Below, one piece after another: positions 51,214 to 59,663 of a stretch of 64,000 bases of DNA. The stretch is from the NCBI GenBank assembly GCA_029564595.1, contig JAKQPS010000081.1:1-64000 (forward strand). Direction: 5' to 3'. Origin of the DNA: a bacterium. GTDB lineage: Bacteria > UBP15 > UBA6099. The stretch's first letter is position 1. Each line of letters opens with the position of its first letter. The notes beneath the pieces were generated by a model that was not told where the DNA came from, did no database searches, and was given only the letters and a program-made list of their open reading frames with translations. The translations under genes were made by a program, and so were the position numbers.

Positions 51214-53538
51214 ATGAGACGGGCAATGAGACTATTCGCAAAAGAGCGATACAAGGCCGCGCTATGCGCCGCGGCGGCTCCCGCCTTTGTGTTCTTCGTT
51301 CTTTGCGTGGTGTTTCCTATTCCGCGCCAGAAGCTTCAACGGCTGCCTTCAACAGCCGTCTATTCAAAAGACGGGGAATTGATGAAGGCGTTTTTGTCGC
51401 AAGACGACTTCTGGAGGATACGGGCGGAGCTTGACGATGTGTCGCCGTTCTTGCGACAAGCCGTTCTGGCGTTCGAGGATAAATGGTTCTATTATCACCC
51501 GGGAGTGAATCCGGTGTCGCTTGTCCGCGCGGCTGCCGCGAACGCAAAAAGCCGCGAGGTGGTTCGCGGCGGCTCCACGATAACTATGCAAGTGGCAAGA
51601 ATGATGGAGCCTAAACGGAGGAATTATCTCTCGAAGCTGATCGAGGTTTTTCGCGCGCTGCAGTTGGAACTTTTCTTCTCTAAGAATGAGATTTTAGAAA
51701 TGTACTTCAATATGGCTCCTTACGGAGGGAACATCGAAGGGGCGGCCGCGGCGGCGCATTTCTATTTCGGGAAATCACCCGCCTCTTTAAGCAAAAGCGA
51801 AGCGATCTCGCTTGTTGCTATCCCCAACTCGCCGACTAAATTGAGGCCTGACAGGGATTTCGAGGCTTTCAAGCGAAGAAAAGAACATGTCGCCTACAGA
51901 CTGCTTAAAGCCGGGCTTATTGATGAAAACGAGTTCGAGGAGGCGAAGAGCGACGAGAAACCAAGAAGTAGAATGACTCTTCCTTCGACGGCTCCTCATT
52001 TTTCTCTTCTCGCAAAAACAAGGCTGCCGTCAGAAGCGAACATCGTCTCCGGCATAGACATGAGAACGCAGGCGCTGTGCGAAAGGACGCTGGCAAGACA
52101 TCTGTCGCCTTTGCTCCCGCTCGGCATAACAAACGGGGCGGTCGTGGTTATTGAAAACAAGACCCGGATGATACGGGGGATGGTCGGATCGCGGGATTTT
52201 GACGACTTGCTGAACCAAGGCCAAGTTAACGGGGCTATCGCCCCTCGCTCGCCCGGATCCGCTCTCAAACCGTTCGTCTACGCGCTCGCGTTGGATGAAG
52301 GAATCATATCGCCAAAATTGATGGTGGCCGACGTTCCGGTAAGATACGGCTCTTATTCGCCAGCGAACTTTGATCGCAAATACAGAGGCGGAATTCCGGC
52401 AGAAGAGGCTCTGAAACTGTCCCTTAACGTGCCCGCCGTCAATCTAACCTCGCGATTAAAAGGAAAATTCTATTCGTTTCTGAAAAAAGGCGGCATCACA
52501 ACACTAAACCGCCCTAGCGAGCATTACGGACTTCCAATCGTTCTAGGGGCGTGCGAGGTTTCCCTGCTTGAGCTGACGAACCTTTACAGTTCAATTTCTA
52601 ATGGAGGAGTCTATCGCAAATACCGGATATCAGACGGCGACCCTGAGTCCGCCCCGGCTCAAATCATGAGCGAGGGAGCGGCGTTTATAATAACCGATAT
52701 CCTTGCCGATGTTCGCCGTCCCGACCTGCCGAACTGCTGGGAATTTTCTGTAAACATGCCGAAAGTCGCATGGAAAACCGGCACTTCGTACGGACAACGA
52801 GACGCTTGGAGCGTCGGGTATAACAAAGATTTCACAGTGGGCGTATGGCTAGGCAACTTTTCAGGAAAAGAAGCTGATATGCTGGTTGGGGCGGAGGTCG
52901 CCGCTCCCTTGCTGTTCGATGTTTTCAACGCGCTAAGCGGAGGCGACGAATGGTTTGCAAAACCGGATTCGGTCGGGATTCGAAAAGTGTGCCCCTTAAG
53001 CGGAATGCCAGTTTCCGAGAACTGTCCGGACGCGGTCGATGAAATGTATATTTACGGGATTTCGCCCGCGGGAAAATGCGACATGCATCACAAATACTAC
53101 ATCGACGCGAACAGCGGGAAGCGCGTGCCAAAAGAATGCGCGCATGGTCGGAATGTCGAGGAGAAAACGTTCGAGGTGTGGCCGCCCGGCATCGCCACTT
53201 GGATGCAAAGAGAAGGGTATCCCATCGCGACAGTGCCGGAGGCCGATGAAAGCTGTTCTTTAAAAACAGGCGGACCTGCTCCCGTTATTCTCTCTCCACA
53301 AAGCAAAACCGCGTATATTCTAAACCCCGGCGTTCCTCTCGAATATCAGAAAATTCTTCTCGAAGCGTCGGTGTCGAACACCGTGTCCAAGGTGTTCTGG
53401 TTCGTAAACGGAGAGCTAGTGGCATCAGGGTCTCCGCAAGAAAGACGATTCATTACTCCCGTTGCGGGAAAACACAAAATCGTTTGCGAGGACGACTCAG
53501 GAGGTTCTTCATCCGTCTCAATAAATGTCGTTTATTAA
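51214..53538 (+). CDS. pbpC: Penicillin-binding protein 1C
   Basis: Bifunctional class A penicillin-binding protein of the PBP1C type, acting in peptidoglycan synthesis or repair. After a membrane segment (LCAAAAPAFVFFVLCVV) comes the GT51 glycosyltransferase with FEDKWFYYHPG (Glu88) and GGSTITMQVARM. The transpeptidase has SALK (Ser349, Lys352), SLN at 403-405 and KTGTS starting at Lys521. The cysteine-rich BiPBP-C-like tail (CPLSGMPVSENCPD) is characteristic of PBP1C. PBP1C is commonly encoded beside alpha-2-macroglobulin and is proposed to repair the wall after protease attack. The gene follows A2M by 33 bp and overlaps mltG by 14 bp. Confidence 0.95.
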   Translation: MRRAMRLFAKERYKAALCAAAAPAFVFFVLCVVFPIPRQKLQRLPSTAVYSKDGELMKAFLSQDDFWRIRAELDDVSPFLRQAVLAFEDKWFYYHPGVNPVSLVRAAAANAKSREVVRGGSTITMQVARMMEPKRRNYLSKLIEVFRALQLELFFSKNEILEMYFNMAPYGGNIEGAAAAAHFYFGKSPASLSKSEAISLVAIPNSPTKLRPDRDFEAFKRRKEHVAYRLLKAGLIDENEFEEAKSDEKPRSRMTLPSTAPHFSLLAKTRLPSEANIVSGIDMRTQALCERTLARHLSPLLPLGITNGAVVVIENKTRMIRGMVGSRDFDDLLNQGQVNGAIAPRSPGSALKPFVYALALDEGIISPKLMVADVPVRYGSYSPANFDRKYRGGIPAEEALKLSLNVPAVNLTSRLKGKFYSFLKKGGITTLNRPSEHYGLPIVLGACEVSLLELTNLYSSISNGGVYRKYRISDGDPESAPAQIMSEGAAFIITDILADVRRPDLPNCWEFSVNMPKVAWKTGTSYGQRDAWSVGYNKDFTVGVWLGNFSGKEADMLVGAEVAAPLLFDVFNALSGGDEWFAKPDSVGIRKVCPLSGMPVSENCPDAVDEMYIYGISPAGKCDMHHKYYIDANSGKRVPKECAHGRNVEEKTFEVWPPGIATWMQREGYPIATVPEADESCSLKTGGPAPVILSPQSKTAYILNPGVPLEYQKILLEASVSNTVSKVFWFVNGELVASGSPQERRFITPVAGKHKIVCEDDSGGSSSVSINVVY

Positions 53539-54541
53539 AATGAAGCTTAGAAAAACCGTTGCCATTGCCACTGTCTTTGCGGCGCTTCCCGCGCTTTGCG
53601 CCGCTTTTCTTGTTCTCGTGCCCCCAAGTCTCGTAAACCGAGAAAAAGTAGTCTTCGGCGTTTCAGGCGGAATGACTCTCGCCCAAGTCGCAGAAAAACT
53701 CGACCGGGAATCCGCCGTTCGCAGCAGGGCAGCGTTCGCGCTGTTTGCGAAAATTTCGGGAGAAGAAAAAAACATCCTTGCCGGCGACTTTGAAATTTCC
53801 CGGACTATGAACGTTCCCGCCGTATTAAAAGCGCTAACCGGCGGCAAAGCCATGAAAAGCTGTTTCACAGTTCCCGAAGGGTTTACTATCGACATGATAG
53901 CCGCGCTTATCGAGAAGAAAGGATTCGGGAACGCTGAGAGGTTCTCTATAGCCGCCCGCGATCCCGCTTTCGCGGCCTCTCTTGGCATACTCTCTGATTC
54001 TTTTGAAGGGTATCTCTTTCCTGAAACCTACTGCGCGAGCAAGGGTTCAAACGAAAAAGACATCATTGCCCTTATGATAAAAGAATACCGCAAAGTTTTC
54101 GACAAAGACGCCGCTGCACGAGCGCAATCCCTAGGCTTGTCCGAGCACAGCGTAGTCATTCTAGCTTCTATCATCGAAAAGGAAACTTCCTCGCCTAAAG
54201 ATATGAGACTTGTCTCATCCGTTTTCCATAATAGACTGAAATCAGGCATGCCTCTGCAAAGCTGCCCCACCGTCATCTACGCGCTGGGCGACAACTATGA
54301 CGGGAATTTGACTGCTGAAGATATCCAAACGAACTCGCCATATAATACTTATGCAAGAAGCGGTCTGCCGACGGGACCAATCTGCAACCCCGGAGCCGCA
54401 GCGCTTTCCGCGGCTCTTTATCCAGCCGAATCCGAATACCTATATTTCATCTCTGCGGGAAACGGAAGAACAATATTCTCCACTACTTTAGCTGAACACA
54501 ATCGAGCCGCCGCAGAACACATCGCCGCCCGCGCACGCTAG
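53525..54541 (+). CDS. mltG: Endolytic murein transglycosylase MltG
   Basis: MltG/YceG-family lytic transglycosylase, an inner membrane enzyme that cuts nascent glycan strands and sets their length. An N-terminal membrane segment (VAIATVFAALPALCAAFLVLV) precedes a LysM-like region (GMTLAQVAEKL) and the catalytic domain with SFEGYLFPETY, ILASIIEKETSS (catalytic Glu, codon at 54176) and NTYARSGLPTGPICNPG. Length of 338 residues is normal. The ATG at 53525 overlaps pbpC by 14 bp; ATG at 53540 would follow its stop. In most bacteria mltG sits with tmk or pabC, so its place here after pbpC is uncommon and fits a dedicated wall-remodelling module. Confidence 0.95.
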   Translation: MSFIKMKLRKTVAIATVFAALPALCAAFLVLVPPSLVNREKVVFGVSGGMTLAQVAEKLDRESAVRSRAAFALFAKISGEEKNILAGDFEISRTMNVPAVLKALTGGKAMKSCFTVPEGFTIDMIAALIEKKGFGNAERFSIAARDPAFAASLGILSDSFEGYLFPETYCASKGSNEKDIIALMIKEYRKVFDKDAAARAQSLGLSEHSVVILASIIEKETSSPKDMRLVSSVFHNRLKSGMPLQSCPTVIYALGDNYDGNLTAEDIQTNSPYNTYARSGLPTGPICNPGAAALSAALYPAESEYLYFISAGNGRTIFSTTLAEHNRAAAEHIAARAR

Positions 54542-54550
54542 ATAGATTAG

Positions 54551-54573
54551 CCCGCTTATCTTGCCAAAGCGGG
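54551..54573 (+). terminator. Weak hairpin after mltG
   Basis: CCCGCTT/AAGCGGG with a 9-nt loop, ten bases after the mltG stop. It is not followed by a T tract, so intrinsic termination is uncertain. Confidence 0.3.
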
Positions 54574-54744
54574 ATAAAACAATTGAGATGAAAAACGCCG
54601 CTAAAAGGTTTGTCCGCCGCTTGAAAAACACCGCAATTCCGCGCATCGATGCCAAAGAGCAGGAACTGAGCTACAAAAACCAAAGGCCATCTCGCCTAAG
54701 CTCAATAGCGACAGGCATTAACCCGGTTTTTCACCAATGCGAGC

Positions 54745-54759
54745 TAATTCATGTATAAT
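54745..54759 (+). promoter_or_regulatory. Predicted promoter of ModE-like gene, copy 2
   Basis: CTAATTCATGTATAAT with a perfect TATAAT at 54754-54759; TTCACC at 54730-54735 is a possible -35 with an 18-bp spacer. It matches the segment before copy 1. Confidence 0.5.
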
Positions 54760-54804
54760 ACGAACGTTAAATTTGGCATCTGACCGGGAATTCAGGGAGA
54801 CGAT

Positions 54805-55194
54805 ATGTCAGGCAATCTAAAAATTGACACACGAACACGAATTGTGGATGAAAATGGAGCGATAGTATTCGGAGAAGGCCGGCATCAGATTCTGCTCGCA
54901 GTGGACAAACTGGGTTCTCTGGCCGAAGTTGCGCGGCATCTCGGCATGAGTTATCGAGCGGTTTGGGGCAAAATCAACGCCACTGAAGAAAGACTAGGCG
55001 TAAAGCTTGTCATCCGAAACAGCGGCCGCTCCAAATCTAATAATACGACGCTCACTCCGGCAGCCCGCTATCTGATTGAGAAATTTGCAAAGCTGGACGC
55101 CGCAACGCGCGCTTTTTGCGAAAACGCGGCGGATGATGTTCTGAAATTCCATTTTAATGAAGACGGCCAAGCGTCTGACATTGCCCCCTATTGA
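54805..55194 (+). CDS. ModE N-terminal-like DNA-binding protein, copy 2
   Basis: Near-identical duplicate of the gene at 44866-45255 (129 residues, same orientation), with the winged helix LAEVARHLGMSYRAVWGKIN unchanged. Substitutions include GLHQILLEVDEL to GRHQILLAVDKL and the tail GQASDIAPY. DNA identity is also high, including the start region, so duplication was recent or is kept uniform by conversion. GGGAGA lies about 5 nt before the ATG. It stands alone after mltG, with its own promoter. No TOBE domain. The two copies, if co-expressed, could form mixed dimers. Confidence 0.82.
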   Translation: MSGNLKIDTRTRIVDENGAIVFGEGRHQILLAVDKLGSLAEVARHLGMSYRAVWGKINATEERLGVKLVIRNSGRSKSNNTTLTPAARYLIEKFAKLDAATRAFCENAADDVLKFHFNEDGQASDIAPY

Positions 55195-55230
55195 GAATCT
55201 CTTTTAAGCAGAATTTTTCTTTAGGCTTTG

Positions 55231-55411
55231 AGAGCGAATGTTCAGAACGGATGAAACGCGGAACTCACAGCGCATTTTTGCATTAAATAAAACTTATGGT
55301 TCACGACAAAAGGGGTGGCGCCCCCAAGCGCACCTTGTGGGCGAGAAGCAGTTTGCCGCTATGAAAATCGCCCCGGTTCGTTAGCTCTATCGGCGAATCC
55401 GTGTCGAGGTT
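55231..55411 (+). repeat. Interspersed intergenic repeat, copy B
   Basis: Shares with copy C the opening GTTCAGA-x-CGGATGAAACGCG, a central GC-rich inverted region, the 26-bp core (55347-55372) and a closing stem (TTCG/CGAA). It lies just after the second ModE-like gene. No protein frame is conserved, so it is non-coding. Confidence 0.65.
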
Positions 55412-55455
55412 GAATCAATATAAAACTAGGAAATGGGCGTTATGATTTCTGCTTA

Positions 55456-55528
55456 TGGGCCCGGAGGGGCTCGAACCCCCGACCAATGGATTATGAGTCC
55501 ACTGCTCTACCGACTGAGCTACAGGCCC
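55456..55528 (-). tRNA. tRNA with anticodon CAU (Met or Ile2)
   Basis: Cloverleaf on the minus strand: acceptor GGGCCTG/CGGGCCC, D arm GCTC...GAGC, anticodon stem GTGGA/TCCAT with loop CTCATAA (anticodon CAU), T arm GGGGG-TTCGAGC-CCCTC, discriminator A. CCA is not encoded. CAU with loop CTCATAA occurs in elongator tRNA-Met and in tRNA-Ile2 whose C34 becomes lysidine; the variable region TGGTC resembles Ile2, but sequence alone does not decide. It is not an initiator tRNA by its acceptor pair (a G-C pair at position 1-72). Confidence 0.93.
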
Positions 55529-55572
55529 TTGCTTCTTGCGAACCGACGGAGATTGATTCGGTTCGGCTTATA

Positions 55573-55601
55573 ATTCTGGCGCTTACTTCGTTTTTTTTCA
55601 A
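55573..55601 (-). promoter_or_regulatory. Possible tRNA promoter
   Basis: Minus strand TTGAAA (55596-55601), 17-bp spacer, CAGAAT (55573-55578), 45 bp before the tRNA 5' end. The -10 is only a partial match. Confidence 0.3.
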
Positions 55602-55725
55602 CCCGCCCGGCATGTTCTTTGTCCGAACCGCCGCGCGGCGCGCGATTTATGATTTTAGTTTTTCCCGCCGCCGTGTCAACTGCCGGGCAGCTTTTTGCGA
55701 CTGCCGTTCAGCTCCCCGCGCGACA

Positions 55726-57063
55726 TTATTTCACAACCACTTTTATCGGGTTGTCCAAGATGTCGAGATATGTCTTCTCGCCGCCGTAGCCGGGCTTGAA
55801 GTCGGGCGCGTTGTACATGTGAGATGTCAGTTTCCAGACGCCTTTCGTTAGGGTTTCCATGTATCTGACGTCGTAGCCTATCGCGCCTATCATTCCACGC
55901 TCCGACTCCGGAGGGTCGGGCTTGGAGGCGTCGTCCATGTAAAACAGATACGGTTTCGCTTTGATGCCTTCTTCAAAGAAGAGCCGGTTTATCCAGCCGC
56001 CGCGCGCGCCATGGGCGGCTCCTCCTATGAACATCCATTCGTAAGGAGAAAGGTCGAGTTTCTTTTCGGCGGCGGACATCTCTCCGTCTATTTTCGTCGA
56101 CTCCGGGTTCTTCGTGTTGAGAAATATTTTTCCTTTCGCGTTTTTGTTGTGGTCGGTGTACACGCGGAAGTTGAACTCTTCGAGGAGCGACCCGATGTCG
56201 AACGGGACATCCACTTCGGTGGGATATATGAATGAGTCTGCGTAGTAAACGTTGTCAATGACTGAGCCGGGGGTGGGTATCTTCCAGAAGAGAATCATCT
56301 TGTTGTTGGTTCTTCGGATAACGCGAACGGGGCCGTCTATCCACGCGAGGATTTCGGAAGTGAAGCTGCTTTCGTTTTTGTTCATTTTCGCTCCGACGAC
56401 GCGGAGTTTAGCGGTCGCCCGAACTTTCAGCCTGTCCATGTAGTTTGCGCCGTTTCCTCCGCCTTTTTCGGAGAGAGAGAGACGGCAAAACCCTATCGGG
56501 GCGTCCTTGCAGAAAGATGTCGAATAATTTCTTGCTGTTATGCGGAGACCGTCGGAGGACATGGAGACGTGGTCCACATCGGAGCGCGGAGGCGCGGCGT
56601 CGAATGCGAAGACATAGACCCATGCGGCTCCGCCGTCAACGGGGTCGCGGAGGGCGATTTCGTGCGATCGCGACGCGCCCTGCAGAGGAGAAATCTTAGC
56701 GACGCGCGCTCCCGCGTCCCTCGCCATGAATATCAATTCATCGTTGGCGTCGAACGACGGATCGGAGTCTTTGTTTTTTTTTGGACCGAAAGGAAACACA
56801 AGTCCGCCGGATGAGTCTCGCTCGTCTATCTGAAAAGGAATCGGGGAGAGAGCGCCGGACGTGTCGGCGGCGAACGCGCCTATCCTGTCTATCGGCATGC
56901 CCAACAACGAAGGAAGGTCCGCTCCGCTGATTATCACCGGGTCAGTTATTCGTTTCAGAGTTCTGGGGGAAGCAGGCGCGGAAACCGCCGAACCGGCGAT
57001 AATTCCAGCCGCCAGAAACAGGGCCGCCGCGCCCCTCGCTTTTTTTGCCGCCGCTTTCATCAT
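55726..57063 (-). CDS. Exported protein of unknown function
   Basis: Protein of 445 residues with a signal peptide (KKARGAAALFLAAGIIAGSAVSA, cleavage near ASA/SPR). The mature part has LIFMARDAGARVAKISPLQ, EILAWIDGPVRVIRRTNN, VDVPFDIGSLLEEFNFRVY and EWMFIGGAAHGARGGW; no family was recognised. The layout of beta-rich segments with a late glycine-rich loop suggests a periplasmic binding or enzyme-like fold. Two adjacent ATGs (57063, 57060) are possible starts and no strong binding site is seen. It follows the tRNA downstream and is on the minus strand like the YkgJ gene, 76 bp beyond. Confidence 0.6.
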   Translation of the reverse strand: MMKAAAKKARGAAALFLAAGIIAGSAVSAPASPRTLKRITDPVIISGADLPSLLGMPIDRIGAFAADTSGALSPIPFQIDERDSSGGLVFPFGPKKNKDSDPSFDANDELIFMARDAGARVAKISPLQGASRSHEIALRDPVDGGAAWVYVFAFDAAPPRSDVDHVSMSSDGLRITARNYSTSFCKDAPIGFCRLSLSEKGGGNGANYMDRLKVRATAKLRVVGAKMNKNESSFTSEILAWIDGPVRVIRRTNNKMILFWKIPTPGSVIDNVYYADSFIYPTEVDVPFDIGSLLEEFNFRVYTDHNKNAKGKIFLNTKNPESTKIDGEMSAAEKKLDLSPYEWMFIGGAAHGARGGWINRLFFEEGIKAKPYLFYMDDASKPDPPESERGMIGAIGYDVRYMETLTKGVWKLTSHMYNAPDFKPGYGGEKTYLDILDNPIKVVVK

Positions 57064-57139
57064 CGTTTTATTGTAACGGGTTTCCCGCCGGGTAAAAGGG
57101 GGCGGTCAAAATCGCGCCTATGGAAGTCGAAGCCGCGCG

Positions 57140-57967
57140 TTACGGAAGGCGTCCGCCGCAACTTTCTATTAGGCTGTCGAGCAAGGGCGATTTCCCGGTC
57201 ATCTGGAATTCGAGGGCGACCGCTATGCGGGTTTCGTCATATTTGTCGGGAGCGACTTTCTTGAGGGCGACGTGTCCGGGGAAGTGCAGGTGGAAATTAA
57301 GGGAGCGGAACTCTTCAGGCCTGATGAACGCCCGGTGCATCATGGCAATCTCGGTCTCGATGGAGTTCACAAGAGGCTCAGTTACCGGGCGAGAGCCGGG
57401 AGGAACGGAGATGTGTTTGCATTTCGGCAACACGAGTTCCGCGGGCGGGGCGGCCATCTTGACGCCATGGGCGGCAAAATAGTCGCGTTGTTTTTCGAGG
57501 CTCTCGCGGGCGCGGGCGGCCCGCCGCTCGTACCACGCGTCGTCCTCCAGCCCCCACACCCGGCAGTTGAACGGCCTGACCGAATATGCGGCGCACCTGC
57601 CGTCAAACAAGAACGGGCAGTAGACATCCCGTTGGACGAGCGACAGAAACGCCCAGCGGAACGCGCGCGCCGTTATCTCGGCCTCAAGCGCGGGGTCCGC
57701 CAACTCATGCCTGACGTGTCTCCAAACGTTGAGATATTCAACGAAGTAGAAATCGGGAGTGGCGCGGCAGCACACGTCCCCGCAGTCGCCGCAGGTCGCT
57801 TCCGGTATCGGCGAGTATAGCTTTTCTAGCCGCGCGAAAACGCGCTCGTTCTTCAACCGACGTGAAAGCTTGTCCGGGTCGTACTCGATAAGCGCGGGAG
57901 GCTGCTTTAGAAAATAGTCGGGGCCAAGCTCGCAAAGTCTTCTGGAGATGTCGTCGTCGCGTTCCAT
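57140..57967 (-). CDS. YkgJ-type cysteine-cluster protein
   Basis: Protein of 275 residues with the YkgJ-family motif of cysteines that likely bind zinc or an Fe-S cluster: CGDCGDVCCR near residue 60, then CPFLFDGRCAAYSVRPFNC. Family members occur widely and their function is not established; some act in metal-dependent modification. The rest is helical (RRLKNERVFARLEKLYSP, RHVRHELADPALEAEIT). It is longer than a minimal YkgJ domain. It lies between the exported protein and lysS on the minus strand, with gaps that give no clear operon. Confidence 0.82.
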   Translation of the reverse strand: MERDDDISRRLCELGPDYFLKQPPALIEYDPDKLSRRLKNERVFARLEKLYSPIPEATCGDCGDVCCRATPDFYFVEYLNVWRHVRHELADPALEAEITARAFRWAFLSLVQRDVYCPFLFDGRCAAYSVRPFNCRVWGLEDDAWYERRAARARESLEKQRDYFAAHGVKMAAPPAELVLPKCKHISVPPGSRPVTEPLVNSIETEIAMMHRAFIRPEEFRSLNFHLHFPGHVALKKVAPDKYDETRIAVALEFQMTGKSPLLDSLIESCGGRLP

Positions 57968-58070
57968 AAACTGAATAGCCGGCTCCTATACGGTTGAAGG
58001 CCGCATTTATGGAAAATGCGGATTTAGTCTATGGGAATATCATAATGTAAAACGCGGTTCGGCGGAACAG

Positions 58071-59582
58071 TTACTCGGCGGGCGATTCCGACGGGTCCGA
58101 TTCCGTTGCGGCGGCCCCTGCGACAGCCGGCCTCAGAAGCGGGAAAAGGATGACGTCCCTTATCGACGCGGAGTCGGTGAGAATCATTACGAGACGGTCG
58201 ATGCCGATGCCAAGCCCGCCAGTCGGCGGCATCCCGAACTGGAGCGCGCGGACAAAATCGCGGTCGATGGAGTGAGCTTCGGCGTCGCCCGCGTCCCTGA
58301 GCGCTTGTTGTTTCTCGAACCTTCGCATCTGTTCCATCGGGTCGGCAAGCTCGGAGAACGCGTTCGCGATCTCGAAGTTGCAGATGAAAAGCTCGAAACG
58401 TTCGGTCAGTTCCGGGTCGTCGTCGCGCTGCATGGCGAGCGGAGAAATTTCCGTCGGGTAATCGTAAACGAAAGTGGGTTGAACAAGGCGAGGCTCGACC
58501 AGTTCGCCGAAAAGTTTGTCCATGAGCGCGCCGCTGTTCGAATCGGGATCGACGTCGATTCCGCGCCGTTTGCACACGGCGGCGAGTTCGTCGCGGGACA
58601 TTCCGGGGACGATGTCTTCGCCCGCGAACTCTTTGAACGCCTCCGTCCAGCGAATGCGCTTCCACGGCGTGGCGAGATTGATTTCGGCCCCTTGGTATGT
58701 GAGCGTGGTCGAGCCGAGGGCGGCTAGCGCCGCGTCGGATATGACCGCTTCGGTGATTTCCATCATGTCGTTGAAATCAGCGTACGCCTGATAAAGCTCA
58801 AGCATGGTGAACTCGGGATTGTGCCGGGTGGAAATGCCCTCGTTGCGGAAGTTCCGGTTTATCTCGAAGACGCGTTCGAAGCCGCCGACGATGAGCCGCT
58901 TAAGGTACAGTTCCGGAGCGACGCGCAGATAGAGGTCGATATCGAGCGCGTTGTGATGAGTTTTGAACGGCCGGGCGGACGCTCCGCCGGGCAGAGACTG
59001 CATCATGGGCGTCTCCACCTCGATGAAACCGCGCTCCTGCAGAAACTCCCGTATCCGGCGGATTATCTTTATTCGGGTCTCGAACACTTGCTTCACTTCC
59101 GGGTTCGAGATGAGATCGACGTATCTCTGCCTGTATCTGATTTCGACGTCGGTCAGGCCGTGCCATTTTTCGGGCAGCGGATGGAGACATTTGGCAAGCA
59201 GTTGAATGGTTTCGGCGATAATGGTTATTTCGCCCGTGCGGGTTTTGAAGACCTTGCCGGAAACGCCGACCATGTCGCCGAGGTCGAGCAGTTTGAACAT
59301 TTCGTAGCCGCTCTCGCCGAGGTTGTCGATTTTTATATAGACTTGGATTCTGCCGTCGCCGTCCCAGAGGTCGGCGAAGGAAGCTTTGCCCATTTTGCGG
59401 GCGGTTTTCATGCGGCCCGCCGCGAACACGACCGCGCCGGAGGATTCGAGCGCGTCGAAATCCCGAATTATATCTGCGGAAGTGTGAGTGCGGGGAAATT
59501 TTTTGGCGTAACCGCGGCCGCCCAGAGCTTCGACGGCGGCAATGCTTTCAAGTCTCTGCTTGAACTGTTCTTCCTGTTCCAT
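58071..59582 (-). CDS. lysS: Lysyl-tRNA synthetase, class II
   Basis: Cytosolic enzyme charging tRNA-Lys. N-terminal OB-fold tRNA-binding domain (residues 40-150: VVFAAGRMKTARKMGKASF, IQVYIKIDNLG), then class II core with motif 1 region (RGFIEVETPMM), motif 2 (FRNEGISTRHNPEFTMLE) and motif 3 (GLGIGIDRLVMILTD). The length of 503 residues is normal. The ATG at 59582 (MEQEEQ) is preferred over an in-frame GTG at 59591. The C-terminal tail (AGAAATESDPSESPAE) is a short low-complexity extension. It lies 81 bp after greA, an arrangement seen in other bacteria. Confidence 0.97.
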   Translation of the reverse strand: MEQEEQFKQRLESIAAVEALGGRGYAKKFPRTHTSADIIRDFDALESSGAVVFAAGRMKTARKMGKASFADLWDGDGRIQVYIKIDNLGESGYEMFKLLDLGDMVGVSGKVFKTRTGEITIIAETIQLLAKCLHPLPEKWHGLTDVEIRYRQRYVDLISNPEVKQVFETRIKIIRRIREFLQERGFIEVETPMMQSLPGGASARPFKTHHNALDIDLYLRVAPELYLKRLIVGGFERVFEINRNFRNEGISTRHNPEFTMLELYQAYADFNDMMEITEAVISDAALAALGSTTLTYQGAEINLATPWKRIRWTEAFKEFAGEDIVPGMSRDELAAVCKRRGIDVDPDSNSGALMDKLFGELVEPRLVQPTFVYDYPTEISPLAMQRDDDPELTERFELFICNFEIANAFSELADPMEQMRRFEKQQALRDAGDAEAHSIDRDFVRALQFGMPPTGGLGIGIDRLVMILTDSASIRDVILFPLLRPAVAGAAATESDPSESPAE

Positions 59583-59663
59583 GGATATCACGCGCGGCGG
59601 CGCGGAAAACCCGAAACCGCGCCGGGTGTTTCCGACAAGCTGGAGCCGCCGTCCCGGCTTATT

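Noticed and set aside
54561-54758. 65-codon gene between mltG and the second ModE-like gene
   Set aside because: It runs through a hairpin and the promoter of the next gene and has no binding site or similarity.
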